A stretch of DNA of 64,000 nt, taken from Salimicrobium album. Its GTDB lineage: Bacteria > Bacillota > Bacilli > Bacillales > Halobacillaceae. Each line of letters starts with the position of its first letter. The first letter of the stretch is position 1. The notes under the pieces are model-generated. The model was given only the letters and a program-made list of their open reading frames with translations, was not told where the DNA came from and did no database searches. Of the stretch, positions 7,614 to 15,503 are shown piece by piece. Both the position numbers and the translations under genes were made by a program. The stretch is taken from positions 496,001 through 560,000 of the forward strand of contig NZ_FNOS01000001.1 of the NCBI RefSeq assembly GCF_900107115.1, written 5' to 3'.

Positions 7614-8831
7614 TTATCCATTCTTTCTTGCTTCCTTTTTCTCCTGAATTGCTTCCTCTTTCTCTTTTTCAGCCTCTTTTTTCTCCTGTTCCGCTTCATT
7701 TATCAATTCGTAGCGCTGCCGCTGCCTATTTCCATAAGTACCTGAGAGTACAATCTCTTCCTTTTCCATCGTTGTACCGAGAGCACCTACAATTGTTCCA
7801 ATATTTGTAGCGGTCCACGCGATGTAAAAATACCCAATTTTGTTCATATCTCCGTCTAATTGAGCGTTGATAGCACTTTCCGGCAACGATACAAGAACGA
7901 GCAGCTGAAAGCAGATCAACAGCAGGGTATAATAGAAACTGACCGCTGTCAGAAGGGTCAGAACGGTCGTGCTATTATAAAGCCTTCTGATGTAAGCGCT
8001 TGAATGCCCACTTTTCCGTTCCCATAGCTTGTGTGCAGTCATAATCCAGAATACAAGAAGAACAACGGCAAAAATATTAATTGCCATCATACGCCAAAGG
8101 GTATACTGGTTACTTACTTCCCACAGCGTCGGGAATATGAGGAAACCAAAAGAACCACTCGTAAAAGCAACTACCAGCATTTTCAGAAACGGTGTAAATA
8201 ACATCCATGGCCGATTCGCTCTAACCATACCGGTAATCAGCCTGATTGCCCCCCGCAGTTTCGAATCTACCGTGAACCTTACTTCCGCCGTTTTTCCAGC
8301 TTCGGGAGTCTCCCTGACAATAGGAGAAAACCTGTCGAACCCCCTTTTTTTCACGAGTTCTCTTTCATTCGTCTCTGTTCTGCCCTTTATGCCGTTTTTT
8401 TGCTGAACCCTGTCTCTGTCTTCATAGGATACGCCCTGGTGCATTTCGCTTACCAACTGCAATACAGATTCCCGAATACGTTTGATCAGTGGAGCCGCCC
8501 CTAGACCCGGCAGACTGAGAACCCCGACTTTTTTCGTGGAATTCGCTTCGGCCACTATGAGTTTTTTCTTCCGAAAGAGCGGTAGATCCGTTAAGCAGAC
8601 TGCCATGTCCCATCCGTTCTCCTTTTTCTTTTCGAGGAGGGCGTCCAACACTTCCTCCGGTTCTTCTGTATAACCGATCAGGGGACTTTCCAGAGATTCC
8701 ACCTCCCAGGTCTCTCCTTTATCGATATACTCTCTCAGCAGTCCGGGTAGGGAATAATACAGTCCTTCCCCGATTCTTTTCGTATAACCCGGAGGAGTAA
8801 CTATCCCTATTTTCTTTCTGTCCTCATTCAT
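7614..8831 (-). CDS. Membrane protein of unknown function with N-terminal soluble domain and charged C-terminal tail
   Basis: A 405-residue protein. Residues 1-135 look like a soluble alpha/beta domain (KIGIVTPPG near the start; DMAVCLTDLPLF; VGVLSLPGLGAAP) with no signal peptide. Residues about 200-345 hold four hydrophobic segments. The last 30 residues are a highly charged repeat (EQEKKEAEKEKEEAIQEKKE) likely to form a helix or coiled coil. I recognise no catalytic motif. ATG at 8831 follows a G-rich ribosome site. A weak sigma-B-like promoter is at 8900-8925. It stands alone, with the two-component genes ending upstream. Confidence 0.8.
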   Translation of the reverse strand: MNEDRKKIGIVTPPGYTKRIGEGLYYSLPGLLREYIDKGETWEVESLESPLIGYTEEPEEVLDALLEKKKENGWDMAVCLTDLPLFRKKKLIVAEANSTKKVGVLSLPGLGAAPLIKRIRESVLQLVSEMHQGVSYEDRDRVQQKNGIKGRTETNERELVKKRGFDRFSPIVRETPEAGKTAEVRFTVDSKLRGAIRLITGMVRANRPWMLFTPFLKMLVVAFTSGSFGFLIFPTLWEVSNQYTLWRMMAINIFAVVLLVFWIMTAHKLWERKSGHSSAYIRRLYNSTTVLTLLTAVSFYYTLLLICFQLLVLVSLPESAINAQLDGDMNKIGYFYIAWTATNIGTIVGALGTTMEKEEIVLSGTYGNRQRQRYELINEAEQEKKEAEKEKEEAIQEKKEARKNG

Positions 8832-8899
8832 ATGGCAGCCCCCCCTTTCCTTCCGTTCATTACAGGCAGCATTTTTCGGCCGGGACGGTTCTGAAATCT

Positions 8900-8925
8900 T
8901 TTCCCGCTGTGGACGTAACGGAAAC
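8900..8925 (-). promoter_or_regulatory. Weak sigma-B-like promoter for the 7.6-kb membrane protein
   Basis: On the minus strand, GTTTCC (8920-8925), 14-base spacer, GGGAAA (8900-8905), about 70 bases before the start codon. It matches the sigma-B consensus less well than the katE site. Confidence 0.35.
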
Positions 8926-9008
8926 GCGAATTTCCTTTTTTTTCAAAAACCGTTAACACCGCTCTTTCCCGTTCAGCTCATCCCTTCAGAGGAAAGGTTG
9001 TTGTTCTA

Positions 9009-9674
9009 TTATTTTATCCATTTATACCCTACTCCCCACACGGTCTTCAGATGATCGTCGACGGGAAACCCGGCTTTTCTTATCTTTTCCCTTACATTAC
9101 GCATGTGAGAATCCACAGTACGGCCTCCCGTATCCGAATCCACCCCCCAGACAAGATCCAGAAGATCATTACGATCATAAACGTGGTTAGGTCGTTTTAG
9201 CAGAAGACCTATTATTTGAAATTCTTTAGGAGTAAGCACGATCGCTTCTTTTCCATACGATAACTCGTAGTTTTCTTCCTTCCAGATTAAACCATTCATC
9301 TCTATGGAAGCCGGTGTGTTCCTCCGAAGAAGCGTTTCGATGCGGGCGACCAGTATATCTTCATCGAATGGTTTCGTAACGTAATCGTCTGCTCCTATCT
9401 TCAGTCCTTTCACTACATCTTCTTTCTGATCCTTTGCTGTCAGCATAAGTACAGGAAGATCGCTGAAAGTCCGGAGTCTCCGACACGTCTCAAAACCGTC
9501 CATCCCTTCCATCATGATATCGAGAAGAACAAGATCAAATGGCCTCTCCCGCAACATCCGGAGCGCCTCCTGGCCGCTTGAAACTTTCGTAATCTCGTAC
9601 CCGTGAGGACGGAGATACAGTTCCAAAAGATTCAGCATCCGTTCCTCGTCATCAACCATTAGAAGTTTAGCCAT
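9009..9674 (-). CDS. OmpR-family response regulator
   Basis: A 221-residue regulator. The receiver domain is complete: acidic pocket D8/D9, phosphoacceptor D52 in LVLLDIMMEG, T79 and K101 in YVTKPF. The winged-helix DNA-binding domain spans about 125-221. ATG at 9674 has GGAGG nine bases upstream; a longer upstream reading lacks a ribosome site and spoils the family N-terminus. It overlaps the end of the kinase gene by 8 bp and is transcribed after it. Position downstream of copper-type resistance genes suggests control of metal or envelope stress, by inference. Confidence 0.93.
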   Translation of the reverse strand: MAKLLMVDDEERMLNLLELYLRPHGYEITKVSSGQEALRMLRERPFDLVLLDIMMEGMDGFETCRRLRTFSDLPVLMLTAKDQKEDVVKGLKIGADDYVTKPFDEDILVARIETLLRRNTPASIEMNGLIWKEENYELSYGKEAIVLTPKEFQIIGLLLKRPNHVYDRNDLLDLVWGVDSDTGGRTVDSHMRNVREKIRKAGFPVDDHLKTVWGVGYKWIK

Positions 9675-11049
9675 AGTTTTTTTCCTCCGGTAATTTAATA
9701 AGTATTGATAATCCGTTATCATTGAAAGCCTGGACCGTACCTTCATGTTTCTCTATAATTTCCTTCACGATCGAAAGGCCGAGCCCACTGCCTCCATATT
9801 TCCGAGATCTCGCTTTTTCCACACGATACAGTCTTTCAAACAGATAAGGCAGAGTTTCTTCCGGAACTCCGGGCCCATTATCCGCTACAAGAATATGTAC
9901 CTCTCCCCGGATGACAGTGACGTTTATTTCGACTTGAGGGCTTTCGAAACCATAAAAAACAGAATTGTTCAGCAGATTGTAAAAAACCTGTTTTAATCGC
10001 ACAGCGTCTCCGTAAACGAAAACTTCTTCCGGGACGGAAATAGAGAGCCCGGCTTGCCTTTCTTCAAAAAGAGGCTGCATCTGACTTCGTACATCCACGA
10101 GGAGGGTGGTGAGTTCTATCACGGAAGGATCGATAACGAACGAATTTTCTTCCATTTTTGCAAGTTGAAACAATTGCTGCACAAGGGAAGTCAAGTGGTA
10201 TATCTCTTCCCTTATAATAGCAAGATACTCTACCCGTTCCTCATTACTCGTGCCTTTTCTCGAAGCCACTTCGGCATAGCCTTTAATGTAAGTAAGAGGA
10301 GTCCTCAATTCGTGAGCTATTGAAGAAAGGAAGTTATTGCGATCTTTTTTCAGACGTTCAAGGTCTTCGGAAAGGCTATTTATAGACACAGCAAGCGAGC
10401 CGAGTTCATCGTTGTGCCTCTCATCAAGTTTACGATCCGCTTTCCCTGCACTCAGTTTTTCGGTCACCTGCTGCATTCGGATAAGCGGTCGGGTGATGAT
10501 CTGGGATAAAGCAAAAACGACTACGAGGGTAACGGCTCCTATCAGCAACATTACCAGTAAAAACTGCTCGGAGAGGTGAGTGAGCGTATCTCTGATCGTC
10601 CCTGAAGGAGAGAACATAAATACTTCACCCTTGTGGACGCCATCTACAAATATCGGAGAGACGGTAGCTACATAAGGCAGTTCCGCCCATTTTTCCTCTA
10701 TAATCCGATCTTCATTATCTTTCACAGGGGCAATATCCCGGACCACGCTACTCTGAAATTCTACGTCTTCCTCTGAGGAACGACCTTTGATGTTTCCATT
10801 TTCATCTGTAATGATAACGTCTGTAGAGGCTTCCGATTCCATCAGTACGACGTGCTCAAGTGTAGTGGAATCGTAGTTGTTTTCGAGTACGTCCCTGTGA
10901 CCGGCCCCGCGGGCGAGGAGCCCTTCCATCACTTCCGAAACCCTGTGGTTTGATATCGTAATATAAAGAATGAAGAACAAAGCTATTTCAATAACGAGCA
11001 TCAGTACAAAAAACAACAAACCCAGTTTTACCGATAATTTTCCCCTCAT
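9667..11049 (-). CDS. Sensor histidine kinase
   Basis: A 460-residue membrane kinase. TM1 is at about residues 8-30, an extracytoplasmic sensor of about 130 residues follows, TM2 is at about 165-185, then HAMP. HisKA has the phosphorylated His in SSIAHELRTPL, and HATPase_c has NLLNNS, DNGPGVP and GGSGLGLSIV. ATG at 11049 has GGAG seven bases upstream; the GTG five codons earlier is less well placed. The kinase gene precedes its regulator, the reverse of the commoner order. The BNR-like lipoprotein ends 78 bp upstream on the same strand and may be co-transcribed. Metal or envelope sensing is inferred from context. Confidence 0.92.
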   Translation of the reverse strand: MRGKLSVKLGLLFFVLMLVIEIALFFILYITISNHRVSEVMEGLLARGAGHRDVLENNYDSTTLEHVVLMESEASTDVIITDENGNIKGRSSEEDVEFQSSVVRDIAPVKDNEDRIIEEKWAELPYVATVSPIFVDGVHKGEVFMFSPSGTIRDTLTHLSEQFLLVMLLIGAVTLVVVFALSQIITRPLIRMQQVTEKLSAGKADRKLDERHNDELGSLAVSINSLSEDLERLKKDRNNFLSSIAHELRTPLTYIKGYAEVASRKGTSNEERVEYLAIIREEIYHLTSLVQQLFQLAKMEENSFVIDPSVIELTTLLVDVRSQMQPLFEERQAGLSISVPEEVFVYGDAVRLKQVFYNLLNNSVFYGFESPQVEINVTVIRGEVHILVADNGPGVPEETLPYLFERLYRVEKARSRKYGGSGLGLSIVKEIIEKHEGTVQAFNDNGLSILIKLPEEKNYG

Positions 11050-11127
11050 ATAAGTTCTCCACACCCCTGTATATCTTCGAAAACAGCTTTATTCATATTC
11101 CTGTGGCAGTTCCGCGGAACAGTCCTT

Positions 11128-12084
11128 TTAGCGGGTAACCGTCCCTTCTTCAAGAAATTGTTTCCACGTCTCCCCTTCTTCTTCCGTACTGTAACTGCTT
11201 CCATTCATTGTATATATTACTATAACATCCTCCCCGGGAGAGAGAGCAGAATACAGTACTGCATCTTCTCCAAATTCAGGCAAAGGTACCGTTTGCATTT
11301 CTTCGGAAGCAAGTCCGTATTTTTTAAAAGCGGCACCATTCTGCAGTAAACCGAAGTATAAGCTGTTTTCCGTAAAAGTAAGACCGGAAGCCTGACCTTT
11401 TTCAGAAATTCTATTGAACGTCTCCCCCGCATCTTCACTTAAAAACACCCCGGTTTTCGCTGCGGCAGCCACCACTTTTTCCCGGGTAGGATGGACTGCC
11501 AACTGAAACAGATCTTCCGGAAGATTTTCAGCTCGAAACGGTTCAAATGTCTCTCCTTTATCAAAACTGCGATAAAAGCCTGTGTCAAGTTCCTCGTCCG
11601 GTCTGTCATTCATCAGATAAACCGCTTCATTCACATATCCGACTCCGAGCAGATGAAAGTCACTTTCTCCCTGGAAGCCAAGGTTATCAAGGCCTTCTTC
11701 CCCGGCTCTTCCTTTTTGAAGACCGACAGGATTAGGCAGATCCGATGTTTCTCCCGGGTGGCCGGAGACATACATTCCTCCTTTAACGGCGTTAAATCCC
11801 ATATAATCGTTTTTATGGTAGGGAGTTTCCCACCATTGTCCTTCCCTGTAGATTTTCAACCCCTCGTGGGATGCAAATGTCACACCGTCTACATCCGTGT
11901 AGCCTAAACCGTGAACATGTTCCACAGTACCCTCAAATTTTTCTAGCTCCCCCTGCTCTGATTGGTCTTTTTCACTTTTGCTGTTTTCCGTTTCTGATAT
12001 CCCTTCTTTCGTTTCTTCCCCTCCGCAGGCCGAAAGAATGAATGTCAGTCCTAAAGCAGTCAGAAATGCAGTGATTTTTTTCAT
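11128..12084 (-). CDS. BNR/YVTN-repeat-like lipoprotein (F510_1955-type)
   Basis: A 318-residue protein with a lipoprotein signal peptide (LSAC, lipidated C20) and an acidic linker up to about residue 50. A beta-propeller-like part follows with recurrent D-x-G-E-T-(F/W) units (DKGETFEPF, DAGETFNRI, EEGETWKQF) typical of BNR/sialidase-fold repeats. The segment VEHVHGLGYT marks a family that databases call F510_1955 glycosylhydrolase, though no glycosidase activity is shown by the sequence. Members often sit near metal-resistance genes, as here beside a CopB ATPase. Anchored outside the membrane. A role in metal sensing or binding is inference. Confidence 0.75.
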   Translation of the reverse strand: MKKITAFLTALGLTFILSACGGEETKEGISETENSKSEKDQSEQGELEKFEGTVEHVHGLGYTDVDGVTFASHEGLKIYREGQWWETPYHKNDYMGFNAVKGGMYVSGHPGETSDLPNPVGLQKGRAGEEGLDNLGFQGESDFHLLGVGYVNEAVYLMNDRPDEELDTGFYRSFDKGETFEPFRAENLPEDLFQLAVHPTREKVVAAAAKTGVFLSEDAGETFNRISEKGQASGLTFTENSLYFGLLQNGAAFKKYGLASEEMQTVPLPEFGEDAVLYSALSPGEDVIVIYTMNGSSYSTEEEGETWKQFLEEGTVTR

Positions 12085-12151
12085 AAACTTTCCCTTCTCC
12101 CATCTTTGATTATAGTTCGAAAACCTATGTTACCTTCATACACTATACAGG

Positions 12152-12177
12152 GAGCCTGGGGATCTCTCCCCAGGCTC
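12152..12177. repeat. Perfect inverted repeat between the CopB and lipoprotein genes
   Basis: GAGCCTGGGG (12152-12161) and CCCCAGGCTC (12168-12177) pair perfectly around a 6-base loop. Neither side has a T-tract of terminator quality. It may be an attenuator, an mRNA-stabilising hairpin at the copB 3' end, or an operator. Confidence 0.6.
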
Positions 12178-12213
12178 TCTTGAATACCTTTCCATTCTAT
12201 ATACCACCTGACT

Positions 12214-14253
12214 CTATTGTGGTGCTTTCATCATTTTGGCATTAACAGCTACGACTACCGTACTCAGACTCATAAGGACCGCCCCGATCGCCGGACTGAG
12301 CAAAATACCTATAGGGGCAAGCACTCCGGCAGCCAACGGGATAGCGAAAATGTTATACCCGGCAGCCCACCACAAGTTCTGCACCATTTTCCGGTACGTA
12401 TTCTTCGAGAGAGAAACTATCGAGACAATATCTTTTGGATCACTCTTCACAAGAACAATATCGGCCGTTTCTACCGCCACATCGGTACCACTTCCGATAG
12501 CGATACCCACGTCAGCTGTGGCAAGAGCGGGCGCATCATTAATACCGTCACCGGTCATTGCTACTCTCAATCCTTTTTCCTGAATTTCCTTCACTTTTTC
12601 CGCTTTATGATCCGGCATTACTTCTGCATGGACTTCATCTATTCCGATTTGTCCGGCCACCCAGTCAGCCACTTTACGGTTATCTCCGGTAAGCATAACC
12701 GAACGTATCCCCTGTTCTTTGAGATCCGCCACGGCATCTTTCGCTGATTCTCGTACCATATCGGCAAGAGCGATCATTCCTTTGTATTCTTCATCTACGA
12801 GCACGAATACTACAGTCTTTCCTTCTTCCGACATACGTCCAAAAGCTTTCGTATCGTATTCAATTCCATACTCCCTCATATAGCCCGGGCTCATAACCTG
12901 GACTTTCCTTCCTTTTACCTGACCACTGAGACCGCGTCCGGTCACCGATTCGAAATCCTCTGCGTTCTCAAGTGTGATGTCGCGCTTTTCGGCTTCGCCG
13001 ACTATCCCCTGGGCGAGAGGATGCTCGGATTTCTGTTCAATACTTGCCGCCCAGTACAGGACCTCTTCTTCTTCCGTACCATTCGCTATCACTTCCGTAA
13101 CACCGAATTCTCCTTTTGTCAGCGTACCCGTCTTATCGAAAATAACAGCATCAACGTTTCTGGCATTTTCAAATTGAGTACGGTTTCTTATAAGGAGACC
13201 GTGCTTGGCGGAAATGGAAGTGGACACAGCGACTACCAGAGGTGCTGCCAGGCCAAGAGCGTGCGGGCAGGTAATAACCATTACAGTAACCATACGTTCT
13301 ATCGCCATATCTATCGGATTTCCAAGTGCCAACCAGACTGCAAATGTTGCAATCCCCGCACCGAGTGCCAGGTAGAACAGCCACTTGGCAGCACGGTTCG
13401 CAAAATCCTGAGCCCGTGATTTTGAATTCTGTGCTTCTTCCACAAGTGTAATTACTTGTGACAGGTATGAATCTTCTCCCAGTTTTTTCACTTCAATCGT
13501 CAGGCTGCCTTCTTTGTTGATAGACCCTCCGATAACTTCTTCCTCCGTACCTTTTTCGACAGGGACGGATTCTCCGGTGAGCATCGATTCATCTATGGCT
13601 GATTTTCCTTCAATTATCGTACCGTCCACCGGCACTTTCTCCCCCGGTTTTACCAGGACATGATCTCCATGGTCAAGCTGCCCCACTTTTATATCTTCCG
13701 TTGAACCATCTTCATTTACTTTATGGGCCTTGTCGGGCATCAGTTTCACAAGTTCCTCAAGAGCATTCGAAGCTCCCATCACTGATTTCATCTCGATCCA
13801 GTGACCGAGAAGCATGACGTCGATCAGGGTAGCCAGTTCCCAGAAGAAGTTTCGACCTTCAAAACCGAAAACGACCATAGAACTGTACACGTATGCTACA
13901 ACGATAGCAAGCCCGATCAGCATCATCATACCAGGACTCTTATTCTTTCCCTCATCGATAGCTCCTGTTATGAAGGGCCATCCCCCGTAGAAGAAAATAA
14001 GAGTGGCAAGTCCGAACAGCACGTACTTATCAAAAGGAAATGTAATACTGAAGCCAAGAAAATCCTGGATCATCGGTGATAACAGTAAAATAGGCAGTGT
14101 AATAATGAGTGAGATGTAAAACCGTTTTTTGAAGTCTTCCACCATGGCTCCGTGGTCATGGCCGGAGTGATCGTGACTATGCTCTTCCCCACCGCTGTCA
14201 TGTTCATGATGCTTATGCTCTTCATTCATGGAATCGTGGTTATGTGCAGTCAA
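12214..14253 (-). CDS. copB: CopB-type heavy-metal P-type ATPase
   Basis: A 679-residue P1B ATPase. The N-terminus carries 11 histidines within the first 34 residues instead of CxxC metal-binding domains. The membrane metal-binding motif is CPHALGLA, which defines the CopB (P1B-3) branch exporting copper or silver. The soluble domains have TGES, DKTGTL and TGDGINDAPAL in the expected order, and about eight TM segments are visible. Length is normal. Flanked by a SHOCT protein and a Cys-rich copper-storage protein on the same strand, which supports copper detoxification. The gene symbol is by family resemblance. Confidence 0.92.
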   Translation of the reverse strand: MTAHNHDSMNEEHKHHEHDSGGEEHSHDHSGHDHGAMVEDFKKRFYISLIITLPILLLSPMIQDFLGFSITFPFDKYVLFGLATLIFFYGGWPFITGAIDEGKNKSPGMMMLIGLAIVVAYVYSSMVVFGFEGRNFFWELATLIDVMLLGHWIEMKSVMGASNALEELVKLMPDKAHKVNEDGSTEDIKVGQLDHGDHVLVKPGEKVPVDGTIIEGKSAIDESMLTGESVPVEKGTEEEVIGGSINKEGSLTIEVKKLGEDSYLSQVITLVEEAQNSKSRAQDFANRAAKWLFYLALGAGIATFAVWLALGNPIDMAIERMVTVMVITCPHALGLAAPLVVAVSTSISAKHGLLIRNRTQFENARNVDAVIFDKTGTLTKGEFGVTEVIANGTEEEEVLYWAASIEQKSEHPLAQGIVGEAEKRDITLENAEDFESVTGRGLSGQVKGRKVQVMSPGYMREYGIEYDTKAFGRMSEEGKTVVFVLVDEEYKGMIALADMVRESAKDAVADLKEQGIRSVMLTGDNRKVADWVAGQIGIDEVHAEVMPDHKAEKVKEIQEKGLRVAMTGDGINDAPALATADVGIAIGSGTDVAVETADIVLVKSDPKDIVSIVSLSKNTYRKMVQNLWWAAGYNIFAIPLAAGVLAPIGILLSPAIGAVLMSLSTVVVAVNAKMMKAPQ

Positions 14254-14305
14254 TCCTCTCTCCCCTTTCCGTGCGAATTTTTGGTAACTATTTTTCTCAG
14301 AGACA

Positions 14306-14548
14306 CTACTCGTCCAGTTTCTTCTTCAACCTGTCATACTCGTCCTCGGAGATTTCTCCCCGGGCCAGCCGGGATTTTAATATGTCCTCATGATTACGTC
14401 CGGAGGTCTGATCATCGTCGCTTCTCTTCCCGGAAGGCTTTACCATCCAGACCACAATAAGAATTACAGCTATAATCAAAAGCAGAAAAATCAGCCCGAG
14501 TCCAAAAAAGCCTCCCCCCATACCGTATCCGTTCATCATTCCACCCAT
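14306..14548 (-). CDS. SHOCT-domain small membrane protein
   Basis: An 80-residue protein: Met/Gly-rich N-terminus (MGGMMNGYGMGGG), one TM segment at about 14-36, a charged linker, and a C-terminal SHOCT motif (DILKSRLARGEISEDEYDRL). Such short SHOCT proteins are common beside copper ATPases in Bacillaceae. The Met-rich start could bind Cu(I), which is inference. RBS AAAGGAG. It precedes copB by 52 bp on the same strand and is probably co-transcribed. Confidence 0.85.
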   Translation of the reverse strand: MGGMMNGYGMGGGFFGLGLIFLLLIIAVILIVVWMVKPSGKRSDDDQTSGRNHEDILKSRLARGEISEDEYDRLKKKLDE

Positions 14549-14624
14549 ACTTCACACTCCTTTCCTGTTTTAAGAGACTTTTATATGAAATTTATAACTT
14601 TACCCATTAATACTTTACCTGCCT

Positions 14625-14643
14625 TTTGTGCAGAATTTATGAA
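14625..14643 (-). promoter_or_regulatory. Copper-block promoter element, copy 1
   Basis: The 19-bp element TTTGTGCAGAATTTATGAA (plus-strand reading) upstream of the SHOCT gene matches 17 of 19 bases of the copy at 15101-15119 upstream of the copper-storage gene. A TATGAA-TTTATAAC block also recurs nearby in both. Shared regulation is inferred. Confidence 0.5.
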
Positions 14644-14658
14644 TATTTCCATTTAATC

Positions 14659-14690
14659 TAAAAAAGACCGGCCAGGGACCGATCTTTTTC
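14659..14690 (-). terminator. Terminator of the copper-storage gene
   Basis: On the minus strand, AAAGA-CGG pairs with CCG-TCTTT, with one internal mismatch, followed by TTTTTT. Confidence 0.75.
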
Positions 14691-14705
14691 TGGTATATAT
14701 TTTGT

Positions 14706-15032
14706 TCAGGCAATTTTACGGCATTCTTCCGCGCACTTACGACAAGCCTCAGCGCATTTCTGACAATGATCGTGATCGTGTTTTGCACATTCTTCTGCAC
14801 AATCATCACATATTTTCGCACATACGGAAGCAAGTTCGGAAATATAAGGTGAATTTCTTGAGATAGCTGCTTCGAGATATCCACACATGTCTGCACATTC
14901 GCGATCCAGACGGATGCACCCCGCCATCATCTTCACATCGTCTTCCTTCAGACAGGAATCGAAACAGTAGTTGCAGGCTTCCATACATTCATGAAGAGCT
15001 TTCATTGCGTTTTCGTACTGCTTTTCAGCCAT
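14706..15032 (-). CDS. Four-helix-bundle cysteine-rich copper storage protein (Csp3-like)
   Basis: A 108-residue protein with 16 cysteines, mostly spaced C-x2/3-C along predicted helices (CMEACNYCFDSC; CAKICDDCAEEC; CQKCAEACRKCAEEC). This is the pattern of Csp proteins (DUF326), whose helix-bundle core binds many Cu(I) ions. There is no signal peptide, so it should be cytosolic, like Csp3. A HDHDH stretch before the last helix may add ligands. ATG with AAGGAGG upstream. It has its own terminator and a promoter element shared with the SHOCT/copB unit. Confidence 0.92.
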   Translation of the reverse strand: MAEKQYENAMKALHECMEACNYCFDSCLKEDDVKMMAGCIRLDRECADMCGYLEAAISRNSPYISELASVCAKICDDCAEECAKHDHDHCQKCAEACRKCAEECRKIA

Positions 15033-15100
15033 TCGTTATTCCTCCTTAAATTAAATTCAGAGCACTTATGGAGAGGCTCTATGAACTTTTATAACCTTAC

Positions 15101-15119
15101 TTTGTGCAGAAATTGTGAA
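15101..15119 (-). promoter_or_regulatory. Copper-block promoter element, copy 2
   Basis: TTTGTGCAGAAATTGTGAA upstream of the copper-storage gene, differing at two positions from the copy at 14625-14643. A TTATAA -10-like block lies on the gene side (15089-15094). Confidence 0.5.
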
Positions 15120-15230
15120 GATTGAATATTTTTTATTTCATTTCCATTACATTTTATCTGTTGGAGTTTTAACTTCTCCGGGTAAGGAAATTTGAAAACA
15201 AAGGAAATTTTAAGGAGGTAATAGAAAGAC

Positions 15231-15413
15231 ATGAGTAAGGAAACACGGTACAAAACCGGAGAAAAAGCACCACTGCCCGGCACTTATAAAATCGACGGGC
15301 TGGTAAATGGTTATGTTTGTGAAGACAATGCCATGGTCGAAATGGCCCTCGGGGACACATTTCCCCCGGCGCCTTCCGAACAGGAAGCCGCCTATTGGGT
15401 GAAAGCCTCATAA
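15231..15413 (+). CDS. YjzC-like small protein
   Basis: A 60-residue protein starting MSKETRYKTGEKAPLPGTY and ending in GDTFPPAPSEQEAAYW. The pattern of x-FKTG-x-KAP near the start and a GD-x-FP turn in the second half matches the YjzC family of Bacillus, whose function is unknown. AAGGAGG lies 12 bases before the ATG, longer than usual. A GTTGGA-N14-GGGTAA block upstream could be a weak sigma-B promoter. It is followed by its own terminator. Confidence 0.75.
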   Translation: MSKETRYKTGEKAPLPGTYKIDGLVNGYVCEDNAMVEMALGDTFPPAPSEQEAAYWVKAS

Positions 15414-15419
15414 AGTAAA

Positions 15420-15446
15420 GCCCCCCTCAGCGCAGGGGGTTCTTCG
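15420..15446 (+). terminator. Terminator of the YjzC-like gene
   Basis: CCCCC pairs with GGGGG around an 8-base loop, followed by TTCTTCGTTT. Confidence 0.7.
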
Positions 15447-15471
15447 TTTATAAACCTTTCTTCAGGGAATG
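15447..15471 (+). promoter_or_regulatory. Sigma-B-like promoter of the pyruvate oxidase gene
   Basis: GTTTAT (15447-15452), 13-base spacer, GGGAAT (15466-15471), 33 bases before the start codon. B. subtilis ydaP is a known general-stress gene, which supports the call. Confidence 0.6.
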
Positions 15472-15503
15472 AACAGTTACAGAAGACGAAAAGGAGAGAT
15501 TAA

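Noticed and set aside
8929-8950. Hairpin GGAAA/TTTCC followed by eight T on the plus strand
   Set aside because: Looks like a terminator but only 5 bp, and no plus-strand gene precedes it. Probably chance within an AT-rich tract overlapping a weak promoter.
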